Source of the DNA: Chthoniobacterales bacterium | GTDB lineage: Bacteria; Verrucomicrobiota; Verrucomicrobiia; Chthoniobacterales; UBA10450 | Assembly (NCBI GenBank): GCA_013697015.1 | Contig: JACCXL010000396.1 | Coordinates: 1 to 16,983 of the forward strand | Direction of reading: 5' to 3' | DNA length: 16,983 bases | Shown here: piece by piece, positions 1 through 7,328 of the stretch | Layout of the letters: every line of letters begins with the position of its first letter | Position numbering within the stretch: the stretch's first letter is position 1 | Made by a program: the position numbers and the translations under genes | Notes under the pieces: generated by a model | What the model was told of the DNA's origin: nothing | Database searches by the model: none | Seen by the model: only the letters and a program-made list of their open reading frames with translations

Positions 1-1281
1 CTTTCGCTTTTGGCAGTTTCCGTCGTGATTTCGATTCCGATGATATCGTCGGCTTTGGCCGCTGATGTCACTCTTCGGAAAGTTCCTTCGCTCACGGCGG
101 AGACTGCTTCGGCCTATCCGCAAAATCTCGCTCGGCTCCATCTGGGCGCGAGGATCGAATCGGACCGCGGCGCGGATTCTTCCGCTGACAACCAGGCGCT
201 CGCGGCCGTGCTTACGAGTGATCCGACGGCTGGTTGCACCCTGCCGTCGGGTGCGACGACTCTTACGCTGTCGTTGCCCAGGATTGAAAATGTCGAGGCA
301 ATATCGTTCCGCCTTAATGGCGCGAAGGGAATGGTTTCGGTAGCTTCTTCAAACGCGAAACTGCCGGCGACCAATCCGCAGTGGCATAAGCTGCCGGCGG
401 AAGAGATTTCGTCGGAAACTGTCACCACCAAGATAGGTCCGACGGAAGCGAAATACGTGTCGTTAACGTTCGACCTCGCTGGGCCAGGACAATTTACCGG
501 TCTCGGCGTCTACGCGGTTCCGAGCGTCGCCGAGGTTGCGGCACCGCGCCGCGCGCGGATCACGAACGAGTCGGCCAGTTTTGGCTTCGTTGGCTACAGT
601 GCCGCGGATCTGCACAGCAAGGCGCGCGCGCTTTACGTCAGCTCGGGGCCTGCGATCGGTGAAGCGAATCGCATGATCGACGATCAAATCGCGACAACCT
701 ACAGCTTCGGCCCCGACGATCACGCGCCCTTGGCGATCTTGGATCTAGGTAAAGTCGCGCCCTTGCATCGATTGGCGGCAGCCTACTCCGCTCAACCAGG
801 AAAGATCGATTTTTACGTCCTGCCGTCGTTACCCGGCACGACCGAGCGCGCGCTGCCGGAGCAGATCAGAATAAGTGAAAATGCATTTGCGGCTTTGACA
901 CCGGTTGGCTCAATCGCGCAGAACGCTAATCAGGAATACGGCGCCGTCGATTTCCCGACGACCTCGGGACGTTACGTGATTCTGCGCTGGACTCCTGCCG
1001 CAAACGGAGAAGGCGCATTCACGATAGCGGAAATTGCAGCGTTCGGTCCGAACAATGCGAATACATTGCTGGCGGCAAATGGGAATGTCGTGGGACGGCA
1101 GGGATCGGAAGAAGACAAGGATGCCGGGCTGGAGGAGAAGGGCGCTCTCGAAGCGAAAGATGTGAAAGACATTCCCGCTGAAGGTCCGGAAGAGGCCCCT
1201 CCGTCCGAGGGCCCGCCGCCGAACTTGCCCATTCCGCCTCCCTTCACGTTCATCCCGCAGCTCGTTCCCACGAGCCCCTAA
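1..1281 (+). CDS. Exported protein with two discoidin-like domains and acidic/Pro-rich tail (5' partial)
   Basis: The reading frame is open to the left window edge, so the N-terminus is missing. What remains begins inside a signal peptide: a hydrophobic stretch ending in a good signal-peptidase I site (S-S-A-L-A before A-D-V, about residue 17 counting from codon 10). The product is therefore probably exported. Two beta-rich segments follow, about residues 60-170 and 200-345. The second has the look of an F5/8 type C (discoidin/galactose-binding) domain: an 'MIDDQIATTYSFGPDD' segment resembling the usual 'iDgd..T.W' motif, then 'LDLGK', and a final 'YVILRW..A...GAFTIAEIAAFG' strand pattern. 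Residues 365-423 are an acidic then Pro-rich tail ending at TAA 1279-1281. Such domains often bind carbohydrate or surfaces, but the ligand is unknown. It converges on the pseudo-phosphatase gene with a 77 bp gap. Domain assignment is by eye. Confidence 0.7.
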   Translation, partial: LSLLAVSVVISIPMISSALAADVTLRKVPSLTAETASAYPQNLARLHLGARIESDRGADSSADNQALAAVLTSDPTAGCTLPSGATTLTLSLPRIENVEAISFRLNGAKGMVSVASSNAKLPATNPQWHKLPAEEISSETVTTKIGPTEAKYVSLTFDLAGPGQFTGLGVYAVPSVAEVAAPRRARITNESASFGFVGYSAADLHSKARALYVSSGPAIGEANRMIDDQIATTYSFGPDDHAPLAILDLGKVAPLHRLAAAYSAQPGKIDFYVLPSLPGTTERALPEQIRISENAFAALTPVGSIAQNANQEYGAVDFPTTSGRYVILRWTPAANGEGAFTIAEIAAFGPNNANTLLAANGNVVGRQGSEEDKDAGLEEKGALEAKDVKDIPAEGPEEAPPSEGPPPNLPIPPPFTFIPQLVPTSP

Positions 1282-1297
1282 CGAGTATCGCCAGGCG

Positions 1298-1357
1298 CCT
1301 GCGTTTCTGAGTTCGTGCTGTCTGATTCTCAACCAGTCGAACTGCGAAAGGACGCAG
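1298..1357. terminator. Possible bidirectional terminator between convergent genes
   Basis: The 77 bp between the two convergent stop codons contain two nested 6 bp inverted repeats: CTGCGT (1299-1304) with ACGCAG (1352-1357), and AGTTCG (1310-1315) with CGAACT (1338-1343). The loop is long and there is no clear U-tract, so this is weak evidence for a shared terminator. Confidence 0.25.
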
Positions 1358-1358
1358 A

Positions 1359-2639
1359 TTAGAAAGAGTCACTGATCAAGCGGTGGATGGCTGTGAGATC
1401 CATCGACCCGTGCAACGCCTCGGTGCGAGGTCCGACCGCGAATCCCACTACATCTTCCGCGGTGGGCAGGGCAGGCGCGGCATACAAGGCCGCCGGCTCC
1501 TGTGATGTCGTGCTCTCCTCACGGGCCGCGGGCTCCTCGCCCGCCGGCAAATTGCCCTCTGCTGCCACGGCCGTGGTCTTCTTGCCATTCGGTCCCGTCG
1601 CCCACGTGAACCAGGGATTCCCGGTCGCGTTCATGCCGAGCAAGGCCACGCCGCTGTCCCTTAAGAAGGGCGCGCCATTCAGGTGCAAGCCCCCCATGCC
1701 AACATCACCGCATACGATGATGGCAGCGTTTTGCCCCGCGTAGCGGCGTGCCACTGCGACGGCACGGTCGAGTTCGATCGTTTCGGTCAGCGTGCGCTCC
1801 GCATTATTTTCCTGCGCCGCTTTCCGCATCAGGCCAGCGTCGACTACCAGGAGGTAGCCATTCCGATTGAATTGCAGAAGCTCAATCGCGCGGCGCACCA
1901 TATCGCGCAAGGAGGGCTGGTCGCCGCGGGCGTGAACTGAATCTCCCGACGCAAGTTCTTCATCTGCGAAAACGCCCAGAACTCGCGGTTTTCGCCATCC
2001 CGGGATCGCTTCCAATTCAGCTCGGTTCCGAACGACATCGAAGCCTTTGCGACGAGCTTCCAGCTGCAAATCGCGCTGGTCCCGCCGACGTCCATTTTTA
2101 TCCTGCGGCAGAAAATCGGCGCCGCCTCCGCCGAGCGCGAGATCGACCTGTTCATCGTCGAGCAGCACGCGCGCGACCTCGGCCGGATTAAACGGGGGAA
2201 CCGCGTGAGCGTAGAATGCAGCGGAGGTCGGATCCGCCAAGCGCGCGTCTGTCACGAGACCGGTCGAGCGCCCTGCTTTCCGCGCCCGCTCAATCAGGGT
2301 TTCGAGCGCTTTTCCATCCGCGCTCACACTGATGGCGCGATTATTTCCCCGTTGACCGGTCGCGATGGCCGAAGCGGCCGCTGCCTGATCGGGTGTCGCA
2401 AAATCGCGCGAATAATTCGAGAGGAGAGCGACATGCGGCAGGTCGTCGATCGCCAGCCGGGTTTCCGCCCCCGCCGCGAACATGCGTGTGACCGCGATCC
2501 GCCCTGGGGTGAGGCCTTCCCCGATGAAGAGAATGATGCCGAACGGCTTTTGAACGACCCAGTATCTGAAATAAAAAACACCGAATCCAGCAAACGCGAA
2601 GAGACAAAAAAGCGCGAGTAACTGATTGCGCCTCTTCAC
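1359..2639 (-). CDS. Membrane-anchored alkaline-phosphatase-fold protein, apparently catalytically degenerate
   Basis: This 426-residue protein has an N-terminal signal anchor (KRR, then hydrophobic residues about 7-28) and a PhoA-type (PF00245-like) domain on the exported side. Fold landmarks are clear: 'GIILFIGEGLTPGR' (34-47), 'TPDQAAAASAIATG' (82-95), 'GRSTGLVTDARLADPTSAA' (123-141), 'YLLVVDAGL' (262-270), and the C-terminal 'GFAVGP...LHGSMDLTAIHRLI'. Compared with E. coli PhoA, the first Asp metal ligand is Glu41 and the nucleophilic Ser102 position is Gln85 (codon 2385-2387, CAG). Glu322 is Asp267, Asp327 and His331 fall on Arg272 and Gln276, and the Asp369-His370 pair is Asp312-Val313. 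The His412 region is replaced by a low-complexity Glu/Ala/Pro insert (about 352-392). Asp136 and Thr138 (Asp153/Thr155) remain. I infer a pseudo-phosphatase or a protein with another chemistry. It is divergent from gpmI across 84 bp. Confidence 0.8.
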   Translation of the reverse strand: MKRRNQLLALFCLFAFAGFGVFYFRYWVVQKPFGIILFIGEGLTPGRIAVTRMFAAGAETRLAIDDLPHVALLSNYSRDFATPDQAAAASAIATGQRGNNRAISVSADGKALETLIERARKAGRSTGLVTDARLADPTSAAFYAHAVPPFNPAEVARVLLDDEQVDLALGGGGADFLPQDKNGRRRDQRDLQLEARRKGFDVVRNRAELEAIPGWRKPRVLGVFADEELASGDSVHARGDQPSLRDMVRRAIELLQFNRNGYLLVVDAGLMRKAAQENNAERTLTETIELDRAVAVARRYAGQNAAIIVCGDVGMGGLHLNGAPFLRDSGVALLGMNATGNPWFTWATGPNGKKTTAVAAEGNLPAGEEPAAREESTTSQEPAALYAAPALPTAEDVVGFAVGPRTEALHGSMDLTAIHRLISDSF

Positions 2640-2723
2640 GCGACGATGTGAGAACGCGCCTCTCTCGTTGTCAACGAAAGAACGGCTTGTGCCCGCAGTG
2701 AAACCTCATCACAGTGCGCGATC

Positions 2724-4274
2724 ATGCCCGCTCCGGTGATGCTCATGATTCGAGATGGCTGGGGGATTAATCCCGGCGGTCCACCGGCCCGCGAAGAAAA
2801 CGGCGACGCCACGCTGCTGGCCCAAACTCCGTTCCATGAACGTCTCTATCGCGACTATCCCGGAAGCCATCTGAGCGCGAGCGGGATTGATGTCGGATTG
2901 CCGGCCGGACAAATGGGGAATTCGGAAGTCGGTCATCTAAATCTCGGTGCGGGCCGCGTCGTCTATCAGGACTTGACCCGGATCAACAAGGCGATCGCGG
3001 AGGGGGAACTCGCGCATAATGAGGTCGTGCAAAAGGCATTTTCCGGCGCGCGTGGTCACCGCCTCCACCTTCTCGCATTGATCTCGGACGCCGGCGTCCA
3101 TAGTCACCTTGCGCACGTTGTCGCGCTGGCCGGGGCGGCGAAAGCTGCCGGGGTGACCGATATCATGGTGCACGCATTCACGGATGGACGTGACGCATCG
3201 CCGACGTCCGGCGCTGATTTTCTCACAACTTGCAGCCGCCAACTCGAAACGAGCGGCGCATCCATCGCGACCGTTGTCGGGCGTTATTTCGCGATGGATC
3301 GGGATCGGCGATGGGACCGGACCGAAAAAGCATGGGACGCCATTGTGTTTGGCCGCGGAGAAGTTTGCGATCAGCCGCCTGGGCCGGCCGTGCGCGCCCA
3401 TTATGCCCGTGGCGAAACCGATGAATTCATGCCGCCGCTTATCTTTGCCGACGCCGGAGAACAACGCGTGCGTGACGGGGATACGGTGCTTTTCTGCAAT
3501 TTCCGAGCGGATCGGGCGCGGCAGCTTTCACAGGCGTTTCTGCTCGACGATTTCGAAGGCTTCGACCGCAAAGTTCATCCGCGCGTAAATTACGTCACGC
3601 TTACACAATATGATGTGACCTATCCGTCTCCTTACATTTTCCCTCACGAGGAGCTGACACGAATTTTTGGAGAGGTGGTGAGCGCTGCGGGCAAGAAGCA
3701 ACTCCGAATCGCAGAAACGGAGAAGTACCCGCACGTCACCTACTTTTTCAACGGCGGAGTCGAGCGAGCGTATCCAGGCGAGGACCGAAAAATTGTGCCG
3801 TCGCCGAAAGTTGCCACTTACGATTTGCAGCCGGAGATGAGCGCAGAGCAGGTCACGGACGAACTGCTGGCGCGGCTGGCGGAGTACGACCTGATCATCC
3901 TGAATTTTGCGAATCCGGACATGGTCGGTCATACCGGCGTCGTCGCTGCCGGCATCAAGGCGGTCGAAAAGATCGACAAATGCGTCGCTCGCGTAGTGCC
4001 CGAGCTTCTCGCGCTCGGCGGGAAGTGTCTGATCACCGCCGACCACGGCAACTGCGAGCAAATGCGCAATGCGGATGGTTCACCGAACACCGCGCATACG
4101 ACGAATCTCGTGCACTTGATCTATGTCGCGAGCGACGCGGCGCAATTCACTCTCCGCGACGGCATTCTGGCGGACGTCGCTCCCACGTTGTTGTTTCTGC
4201 TGAACCTCCCGCAACCGGCGGAAATGACTGGCCATAACCTGTTGGTGCGCAAAGAGACCGTGGCCGCGAGTTGA
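2724..4274 (+). CDS. gpmI: 2,3-bisphosphoglycerate-independent phosphoglycerate mutase
   Basis: GpmI interconverts 3-phosphoglycerate and 2-phosphoglycerate in glycolysis/gluconeogenesis through a phosphoserine intermediate and two Mn2+ ions, in the cytoplasm. The 516-residue product is full length for the family (about 510-515). Motifs are intact: 'RDGWG' with metal ligand Asp11, 'QMGNSEVGH' with catalytic Ser67, 'SDAGVHSH' and 'DGRD' of the transferase domain, 'GRYFAMDRD', 'FRADRARQ', then 'NPDMVGHTG', 'ITADHGN' and 'AHTTN' carrying the remaining Asp/His metal ligands. The ATG at 2724 places the first metal-binding motif at the normal distance from the N-terminus; no strong Shine-Dalgarno precedes it. 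It is divergent from the degenerate alkaline-phosphatase-fold gene, which belongs to the same superfamily. It ends one base before the nested inverted-repeat element at 4275. Identification is secure. Confidence 0.98.
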   Translation: MPAPVMLMIRDGWGINPGGPPAREENGDATLLAQTPFHERLYRDYPGSHLSASGIDVGLPAGQMGNSEVGHLNLGAGRVVYQDLTRINKAIAEGELAHNEVVQKAFSGARGHRLHLLALISDAGVHSHLAHVVALAGAAKAAGVTDIMVHAFTDGRDASPTSGADFLTTCSRQLETSGASIATVVGRYFAMDRDRRWDRTEKAWDAIVFGRGEVCDQPPGPAVRAHYARGETDEFMPPLIFADAGEQRVRDGDTVLFCNFRADRARQLSQAFLLDDFEGFDRKVHPRVNYVTLTQYDVTYPSPYIFPHEELTRIFGEVVSAAGKKQLRIAETEKYPHVTYFFNGGVERAYPGEDRKIVPSPKVATYDLQPEMSAEQVTDELLARLAEYDLIILNFANPDMVGHTGVVAAGIKAVEKIDKCVARVVPELLALGGKCLITADHGNCEQMRNADGSPNTAHTTNLVHLIYVASDAAQFTLRDGILADVAPTLLFLLNLPQPAEMTGHNLLVRKETVAAS

Positions 4275-4380
4275 CTAGACCGGTTTCAAAAGTAACGGCG
4301 ACACGGAGTTGTAGGGCGTTTCTGTGAACCCCGAAAGCATTTGGGGCTGACACAGAAACGCCTTTTGAAACCGCTTCTAG
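4275..4380. repeat. Nested inverted-repeat element; MITE/REP-like and possible bidirectional terminator
   Basis: The gap between the convergent gpmI and MmcB-like genes is almost entirely one palindromic structure. The outer arms are CTAGA plus CGGTTTCAAAAG (4275-4292) against CTTTTGAAACCG plus TCTAG (4362-4380): 12 bp perfect, then 5 bp perfect, separated by 1 and 2 unmatched bases. An inner perfect 12 bp stem pairs 4315-4326 (GGCGTTTCTGTG) with 4351-4362. An innermost hairpin pairs CCCC (4329-4332) with GGGG (4343-4346). A TA lies just outside each outer arm (inside CTAG), as expected for a TA-targeting IS630/mariner-type MITE. The element supplies the TAG stop of the minus-strand gene. Whether it is mobile, a REP unit or a dedicated terminator cannot be told from one copy. 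Confidence 0.6.
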
Positions 4381-5117
4381 CAATCGCGTGCGGTCGCGCG
4401 CTTCTTTTCCTCCGCCACGTCTTCAAAGGTGATACCCAGGACTCGATTCGCATGCCGGTTCGCGCAGGCGGCGATACGTTCGAGAAAACGAAGCCGCAAC
4501 TCCGGCGGACTATCCTGCCAGGTCGGTTTCCGTGCGAGACGCAGGGAGTTTTCGTGCGCGAGCAAAACGCCCCAGCCGAGCGGCGCTTCGGCCTCACGAA
4601 ATAACTCGCCCGGCAGGACGAGAAAAAGAAGATCGGCGCAGCGATAGCGCAGCAAGCGCTCGAATTTCGTCCCGCTGTGCAAATGCTTCGAAAGCGCTCC
4701 CAGTTCGCGCATCACCTGCGTGTAGCGACGGTGCTTAATCGCGGAAAAGTCGTGCCCCTCCCATTCCGGGAAAAGTGAGTCTCCCGTGCGCAGCGTGGGA
4801 TAATGCACGCGCAACGCACGCTCCAAAATCTGCCGTCGCTTCGTTACAGTTTGCAGACGTTCGCGTGTCGCAGGCGTGCAACAATTATCGCGCTTCAAAT
4901 CCGGCCACGCCTGTTTGCACTCGAAGATAGCAGTGACGCCGGTGTCTTTTGGGGCCGGCCGATAAGCCGCCACATCGGCGCGATAGCGACAATTCGGCAA
5001 ACTTACTTCCGCGGTGCAAATGGAATACCCCTGGGCCTGCGCCCAGAGCGCGGCGGCGCGTTTTAAGGCGAGGTGCGCGGCGGTTTCCGACCGGACTCGC
5101 CTTACGAGCTCAGCCAT
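4377..5117 (-). CDS. MmcB-like PD-(D/E)XK nuclease-fold protein
   Basis: This 246-residue protein resembles the MmcB/YraN-like restriction-endonuclease fold. In order: an N-terminal helix (about 12-28, 'AHLALKRAAALWAQAQGY'), Glu37 in 'TAEVSL', Asp48 in 'RYRADVAAY', then Glu66-x-Lys68 in 'AIFECKQAWPDLKRD'. This matches the E...D...ExK catalytic pattern, followed by a 'D/R' helix. A later core strand 'ADLLFLVLPGELF' and 'GWGVLLAHENSLRLAR' matches the MmcB pattern ending in a 'GL.v.d' strand. MmcB proteins are linked to DNA repair in Alphaproteobacteria; the role here is inferred only. It starts at ATG 5117 inside the last 16 bases of hemB, with a good GGGAG Shine-Dalgarno 8 nt upstream, so translational coupling to hemB is likely. 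It ends in a TAG contributed by the inverted-repeat element. It is larger than typical MmcB (about 150-160 residues), with an extra middle region (about 80-150). Confidence 0.65.
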   Translation of the reverse strand: MAELVRRVRSETAAHLALKRAAALWAQAQGYSICTAEVSLPNCRYRADVAAYRPAPKDTGVTAIFECKQAWPDLKRDNCCTPATRERLQTVTKRRQILERALRVHYPTLRTGDSLFPEWEGHDFSAIKHRRYTQVMRELGALSKHLHSGTKFERLLRYRCADLLFLVLPGELFREAEAPLGWGVLLAHENSLRLARKPTWQDSPPELRLRFLERIAACANRHANRVLGITFEDVAEEKKRATARDC

Positions 5118-6088
5118 TTTGCGAGCTCCCGAGCCCAGTAGGTCACAATAAAATCCGCGCCTGCTCGTTTCAGGGAAGTCATGATCTCCAGGACCGCGGC
5201 TCGTTCCTCGAAGATCCCTTTTTCCGCGGCCGCTTTGACCATCGCGTATTCCCCGCTCACGTGATAGACGGCGGTTGGTTGCTCGAAACGCTCACGTATG
5301 CGCCAGAGGATGTCCAGATAAGGCAGGGCCGGTTTCACCATGATGATGTCCGCACCTTCCTGGACGTCGAGCGCAGCTTCTCGTAACGCTTCCATCGCAT
5401 TGGCCGAATCCATCTGGTAGGTGCGGCGGTCGCCAAATTGCGGCGGGCTTTCCGCCGCTTCTCGAAAAGGCCCGTAGAAGGCGGAAGCGAACTTGGCTGC
5501 GTAGCTGATGATGCCGGTTTGTTTAAATCCATTAGCGTCGAGCGTCTGCCGGATCGCGCCGATGCGGCCATCCATCATGTCGCTTGGTGCCACTAAATCA
5601 GCGCCGGCGGCGGCATGGGACAAAGCGGTCTTCGCGAGAAGCTCGACCGATTCGTCGTTCAACACATGAAAGTGGTTGCCATCCCTCCGGGTCACACCGC
5701 AGTGCCCGTGACTCATGTATTCGCAAAGACAAACGTCGGTGACGACGACGAGATCGGGACAAGCAGCTTTGATCGCACGAATCGCTTCCTGCACGATCCC
5801 GCCGTCATCATAAGCACCGGTTGCCTCTTCATCTTTGTGTCTGGGAATCCCGAAGAGTAGAATCGCCTGCAGACCGAGCGCTTGCGCCTGGCCGGCTTCT
5901 TCGGGCAAATCTGCGAGGGCGAGTTGCGAGACGCCGGGCATGCTGGCGATGTTGCGACGGCTCTTCAGCTTCTCGCTGACGAAGAGAGGGAGAATGAAAT
6001 CGTGCGCCGTCAATCTCGTTTCGCGCACGAGATTGCGCAGTCCTGCGGAGGTTCGGAGGCGCCTCGGTCGCTGAACTAGGTTGCGCAC
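5102..6088 (-). CDS. hemB: Porphobilinogen synthase (delta-aminolevulinic acid dehydratase)
   Basis: HemB condenses two 5-aminolevulinate molecules into porphobilinogen, the second committed step of haem and other tetrapyrrole synthesis, in the cytoplasm. The 328-residue length is typical. Key signatures are present: 'RPRRLR' near the N-terminus, 'FILPLFV', the Cys-rich metal site 'TDVCLCEYMSHGHCG' with Cys120, Cys122 and Cys130 (the zinc-dependent class), 'APSDMMDGR', Lys199 in 'YAAKFASAFYGPFR', and the Schiff-base Lys252 in 'DIIMVKPALPYLD'. The start is GTG at 6088; it keeps the conserved 'RPRRLR' region and leaves 87 bp to the likely ATG of divergent coaX. The 3' end overlaps the downstream nuclease-fold gene by 16 bp, suggesting co-translation. 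Identification is secure. Confidence 0.98.
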   Translation of the reverse strand: MRNLVQRPRRLRTSAGLRNLVRETRLTAHDFILPLFVSEKLKSRRNIASMPGVSQLALADLPEEAGQAQALGLQAILLFGIPRHKDEEATGAYDDGGIVQEAIRAIKAACPDLVVVTDVCLCEYMSHGHCGVTRRDGNHFHVLNDESVELLAKTALSHAAAGADLVAPSDMMDGRIGAIRQTLDANGFKQTGIISYAAKFASAFYGPFREAAESPPQFGDRRTYQMDSANAMEALREAALDVQEGADIIMVKPALPYLDILWRIRERFEQPTAVYHVSGEYAMVKAAAEKGIFEERAAVLEIMTSLKRAGADFIVTYWARELAKWLSS

Positions 6089-6175
6089 GGCCGATCGTAC
6101 GCGGGCCGCGTGAGTGCCGCAAGCTTGACGCGGCTGTTCGCAACCTGTAGCCGCTCATTTGAATCATTGCTGTCG

Positions 6176-6952
6176 ATGTCCCGCGCGCTTTCGTATCGAA
6201 CGACGGACTATCTGCTGATCGACATCAGCAACTCGTTCACTAAGATCGCGTTCAGCACCCAGAACCGCGTGGGACGCGCGCTGCGGATTCCAACGAAGAA
6301 GCTCTCCCGGCAAACAGTCACCGCGCTGCTGCGGCGCCGGCGCTCGCCCCAGATTGTTGTCTGCTCGGTCGTCCCGGCGAAGAACGCGATCATCCGGCAA
6401 GCCGCTGCGGATCAGCCGGCGCTCTTCCTAACGCCCAAGCTTGATCTCGGCGTGGGCATCGATTACCCGCAGCCGCGCACCATTGGGGCCGATCGACTCG
6501 CGAACGCAGCTGCGGTCGCGGAGCTTTACGGATGTCCCGCGATTGTGGTCGATTTTGGCACGGCGGTGACGTTCGACGTGGTCTCGGCCAGCCGCGAATA
6601 CATCGGTGGCGTGATCTCGCCCGGACTCGAATCGATGACGAACTTTCTTTATCAACACACCGCGCTTCTGCCGCGGCTTTCCCTGCGCGAACCGGAGGCG
6701 GCGGTCGGCAAATCGACGCGTGCTGCGATGATGGCGGGCGCAATTTTCGGGTATCGCGGACTCGTGCGCGAAATTCTGGCGCGCATCACGGCCGAGGCGT
6801 TTCCGAGAGACCAGGTTAGAATTGTCGCGACCGGCGGTTACGCCAAGCTGGTCGCCGCACGCCTGCCCGAGATCGAAGCTGTGCACGCCGATCTCACTCT
6901 GGAAGGCTTAAGGATCATCGCTAACCGCAATGTCACGAGGATGCGCGCCTAA
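6176..6952 (+). CDS. coaX: Type III pantothenate kinase
   Basis: CoaX phosphorylates pantothenate with ATP, the first step of coenzyme A synthesis; type III enzymes are not feedback inhibited by CoA and need a monovalent cation. The ASKHA-fold motifs are visible: phosphate-binding 'LLIDISNSFTK' (Asp16, Asn19; the family usually has D-x-G-N-T, so Gly is Ser here), 'TIGADRLANAAA' with catalytic Asp106, 'VVDFGTAVTFD' (about 125-134), 'GGVISPGL', and 'ATGGYA' near the C-terminus. I chose ATG 6176, giving 258 residues with the first motif close to the N-terminus as in other CoaX proteins. A GTG at 6110 would add 22 residues without family resemblance. No strong Shine-Dalgarno is seen at either. 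It is divergent from hemB. Confidence 0.93.
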   Translation: MSRALSYRTTDYLLIDISNSFTKIAFSTQNRVGRALRIPTKKLSRQTVTALLRRRRSPQIVVCSVVPAKNAIIRQAAADQPALFLTPKLDLGVGIDYPQPRTIGADRLANAAAVAELYGCPAIVVDFGTAVTFDVVSASREYIGGVISPGLESMTNFLYQHTALLPRLSLREPEAAVGKSTRAAMMAGAIFGYRGLVREILARITAEAFPRDQVRIVATGGYAKLVAARLPEIEAVHADLTLEGLRIIANRNVTRMRA

Positions 6953-7314
6953 CGAATCGAGCACGCATCGAACGCCTCCACACGTTTTCCAACTACCGAT
7001 CACCATCAAAGCGGAAGCAGGCACGAAACGGTTGGCGCACGATCACGAACGGCAACCAGTAACGATCGTCTTCCCACATTTCGTCGTACGGGATTGCGTC
7101 AAAACGCGTCCAGAAAGAGCAGTTTCCTCCGTTTCCTCTGGTCAGGCAGCGGAGCAAAAGCGATGCAAAAGGCCGCCAAAATGAGACGCCGAACTCCGAT
7201 GGAGAGCGGAGGAGGAGAAAGTGGCGGCGCCAAGACTGCGAAACCGAAACTTGCGAGGGACAAGTTCAAGAATAGTCTTGTCACGTTTGCATCGTAACGG
7301 TTTTATCAACGAGC
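6953..7314. other. Intergenic stretch of 362 bp with no convincing gene
   Basis: Between coaX and the large TPR gene I see no recognisable gene, RNA or strong terminator hairpin. The 6953-7162 part shows nothing I can name. The 7163-7314 part has two small overlapping ORF candidates and a purine-rich GGAGGAGGAG run at 7208-7217, listed separately. Base composition is less GC-skewed to third positions than in the flanking genes, as expected for non-coding DNA (by eye only). Confidence 0.5.
7163..7297 (+). CDS. Possible small basic protein (44 residues), doubtful
   Basis: An ATG at 7163, with GGAG 9 nt upstream (7151-7154), opens a 44-codon frame ending TAA at 7295-7297. The product would be Lys/Arg-rich with a Gly/Ser patch ('ESGGGESGGAK'), resembling no family I know. 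It ends 17 bp before the TPR gene. The case for translation is weak: no homology claim, and the same DNA holds an alternative frame with an equally good ribosome site. Confidence 0.2.
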   Translation: MQKAAKMRRRTPMESGGGESGGAKTAKPKLARDKFKNSLVTFAS

Positions 7315-7328
7315 ATGAACATTCGTAA
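7221..7328 (+). other. Possible leader ORF overlapping the TPR gene start
   Basis: A GTG at 7221 lies 3 nt after GGAGGAG (7211-7217), the strongest Shine-Dalgarno-like run in this part of the window. The frame runs 35 codons and stops (TAA 7326-7328) 14 bases inside the downstream TPR gene, whose ATG at 7315 lacks its own clear ribosome site. This arrangement would fit translational coupling from a leader peptide. It could equally be a chance purine run within the alternative 44-codon frame. Confidence 0.15.

Noticed and set aside
1359..2639. Reading the phosphatase-like gene as a pseudogene
   Set aside because: The frame is intact with an anchor and fold motifs preserved; loss is confined to active-site positions, which suits a pseudo-enzyme better than random decay.
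3528..4061. Minus-strand ORF of 177 codons opposite gpmI
   Set aside because: It is antisense to conserved gpmI coding sequence, with no motif of its own.
6110..6175. N-terminal extension of coaX from a GTG
   Set aside because: It adds 22 residues unlike the family and would leave only 21 bp to the hemB start; ATG 6176 fits family length better.
6930..7184. ORF of 84 codons overlapping the end of coaX
   Set aside because: No ribosome site, it starts inside coaX, and its composition is not protein-like.
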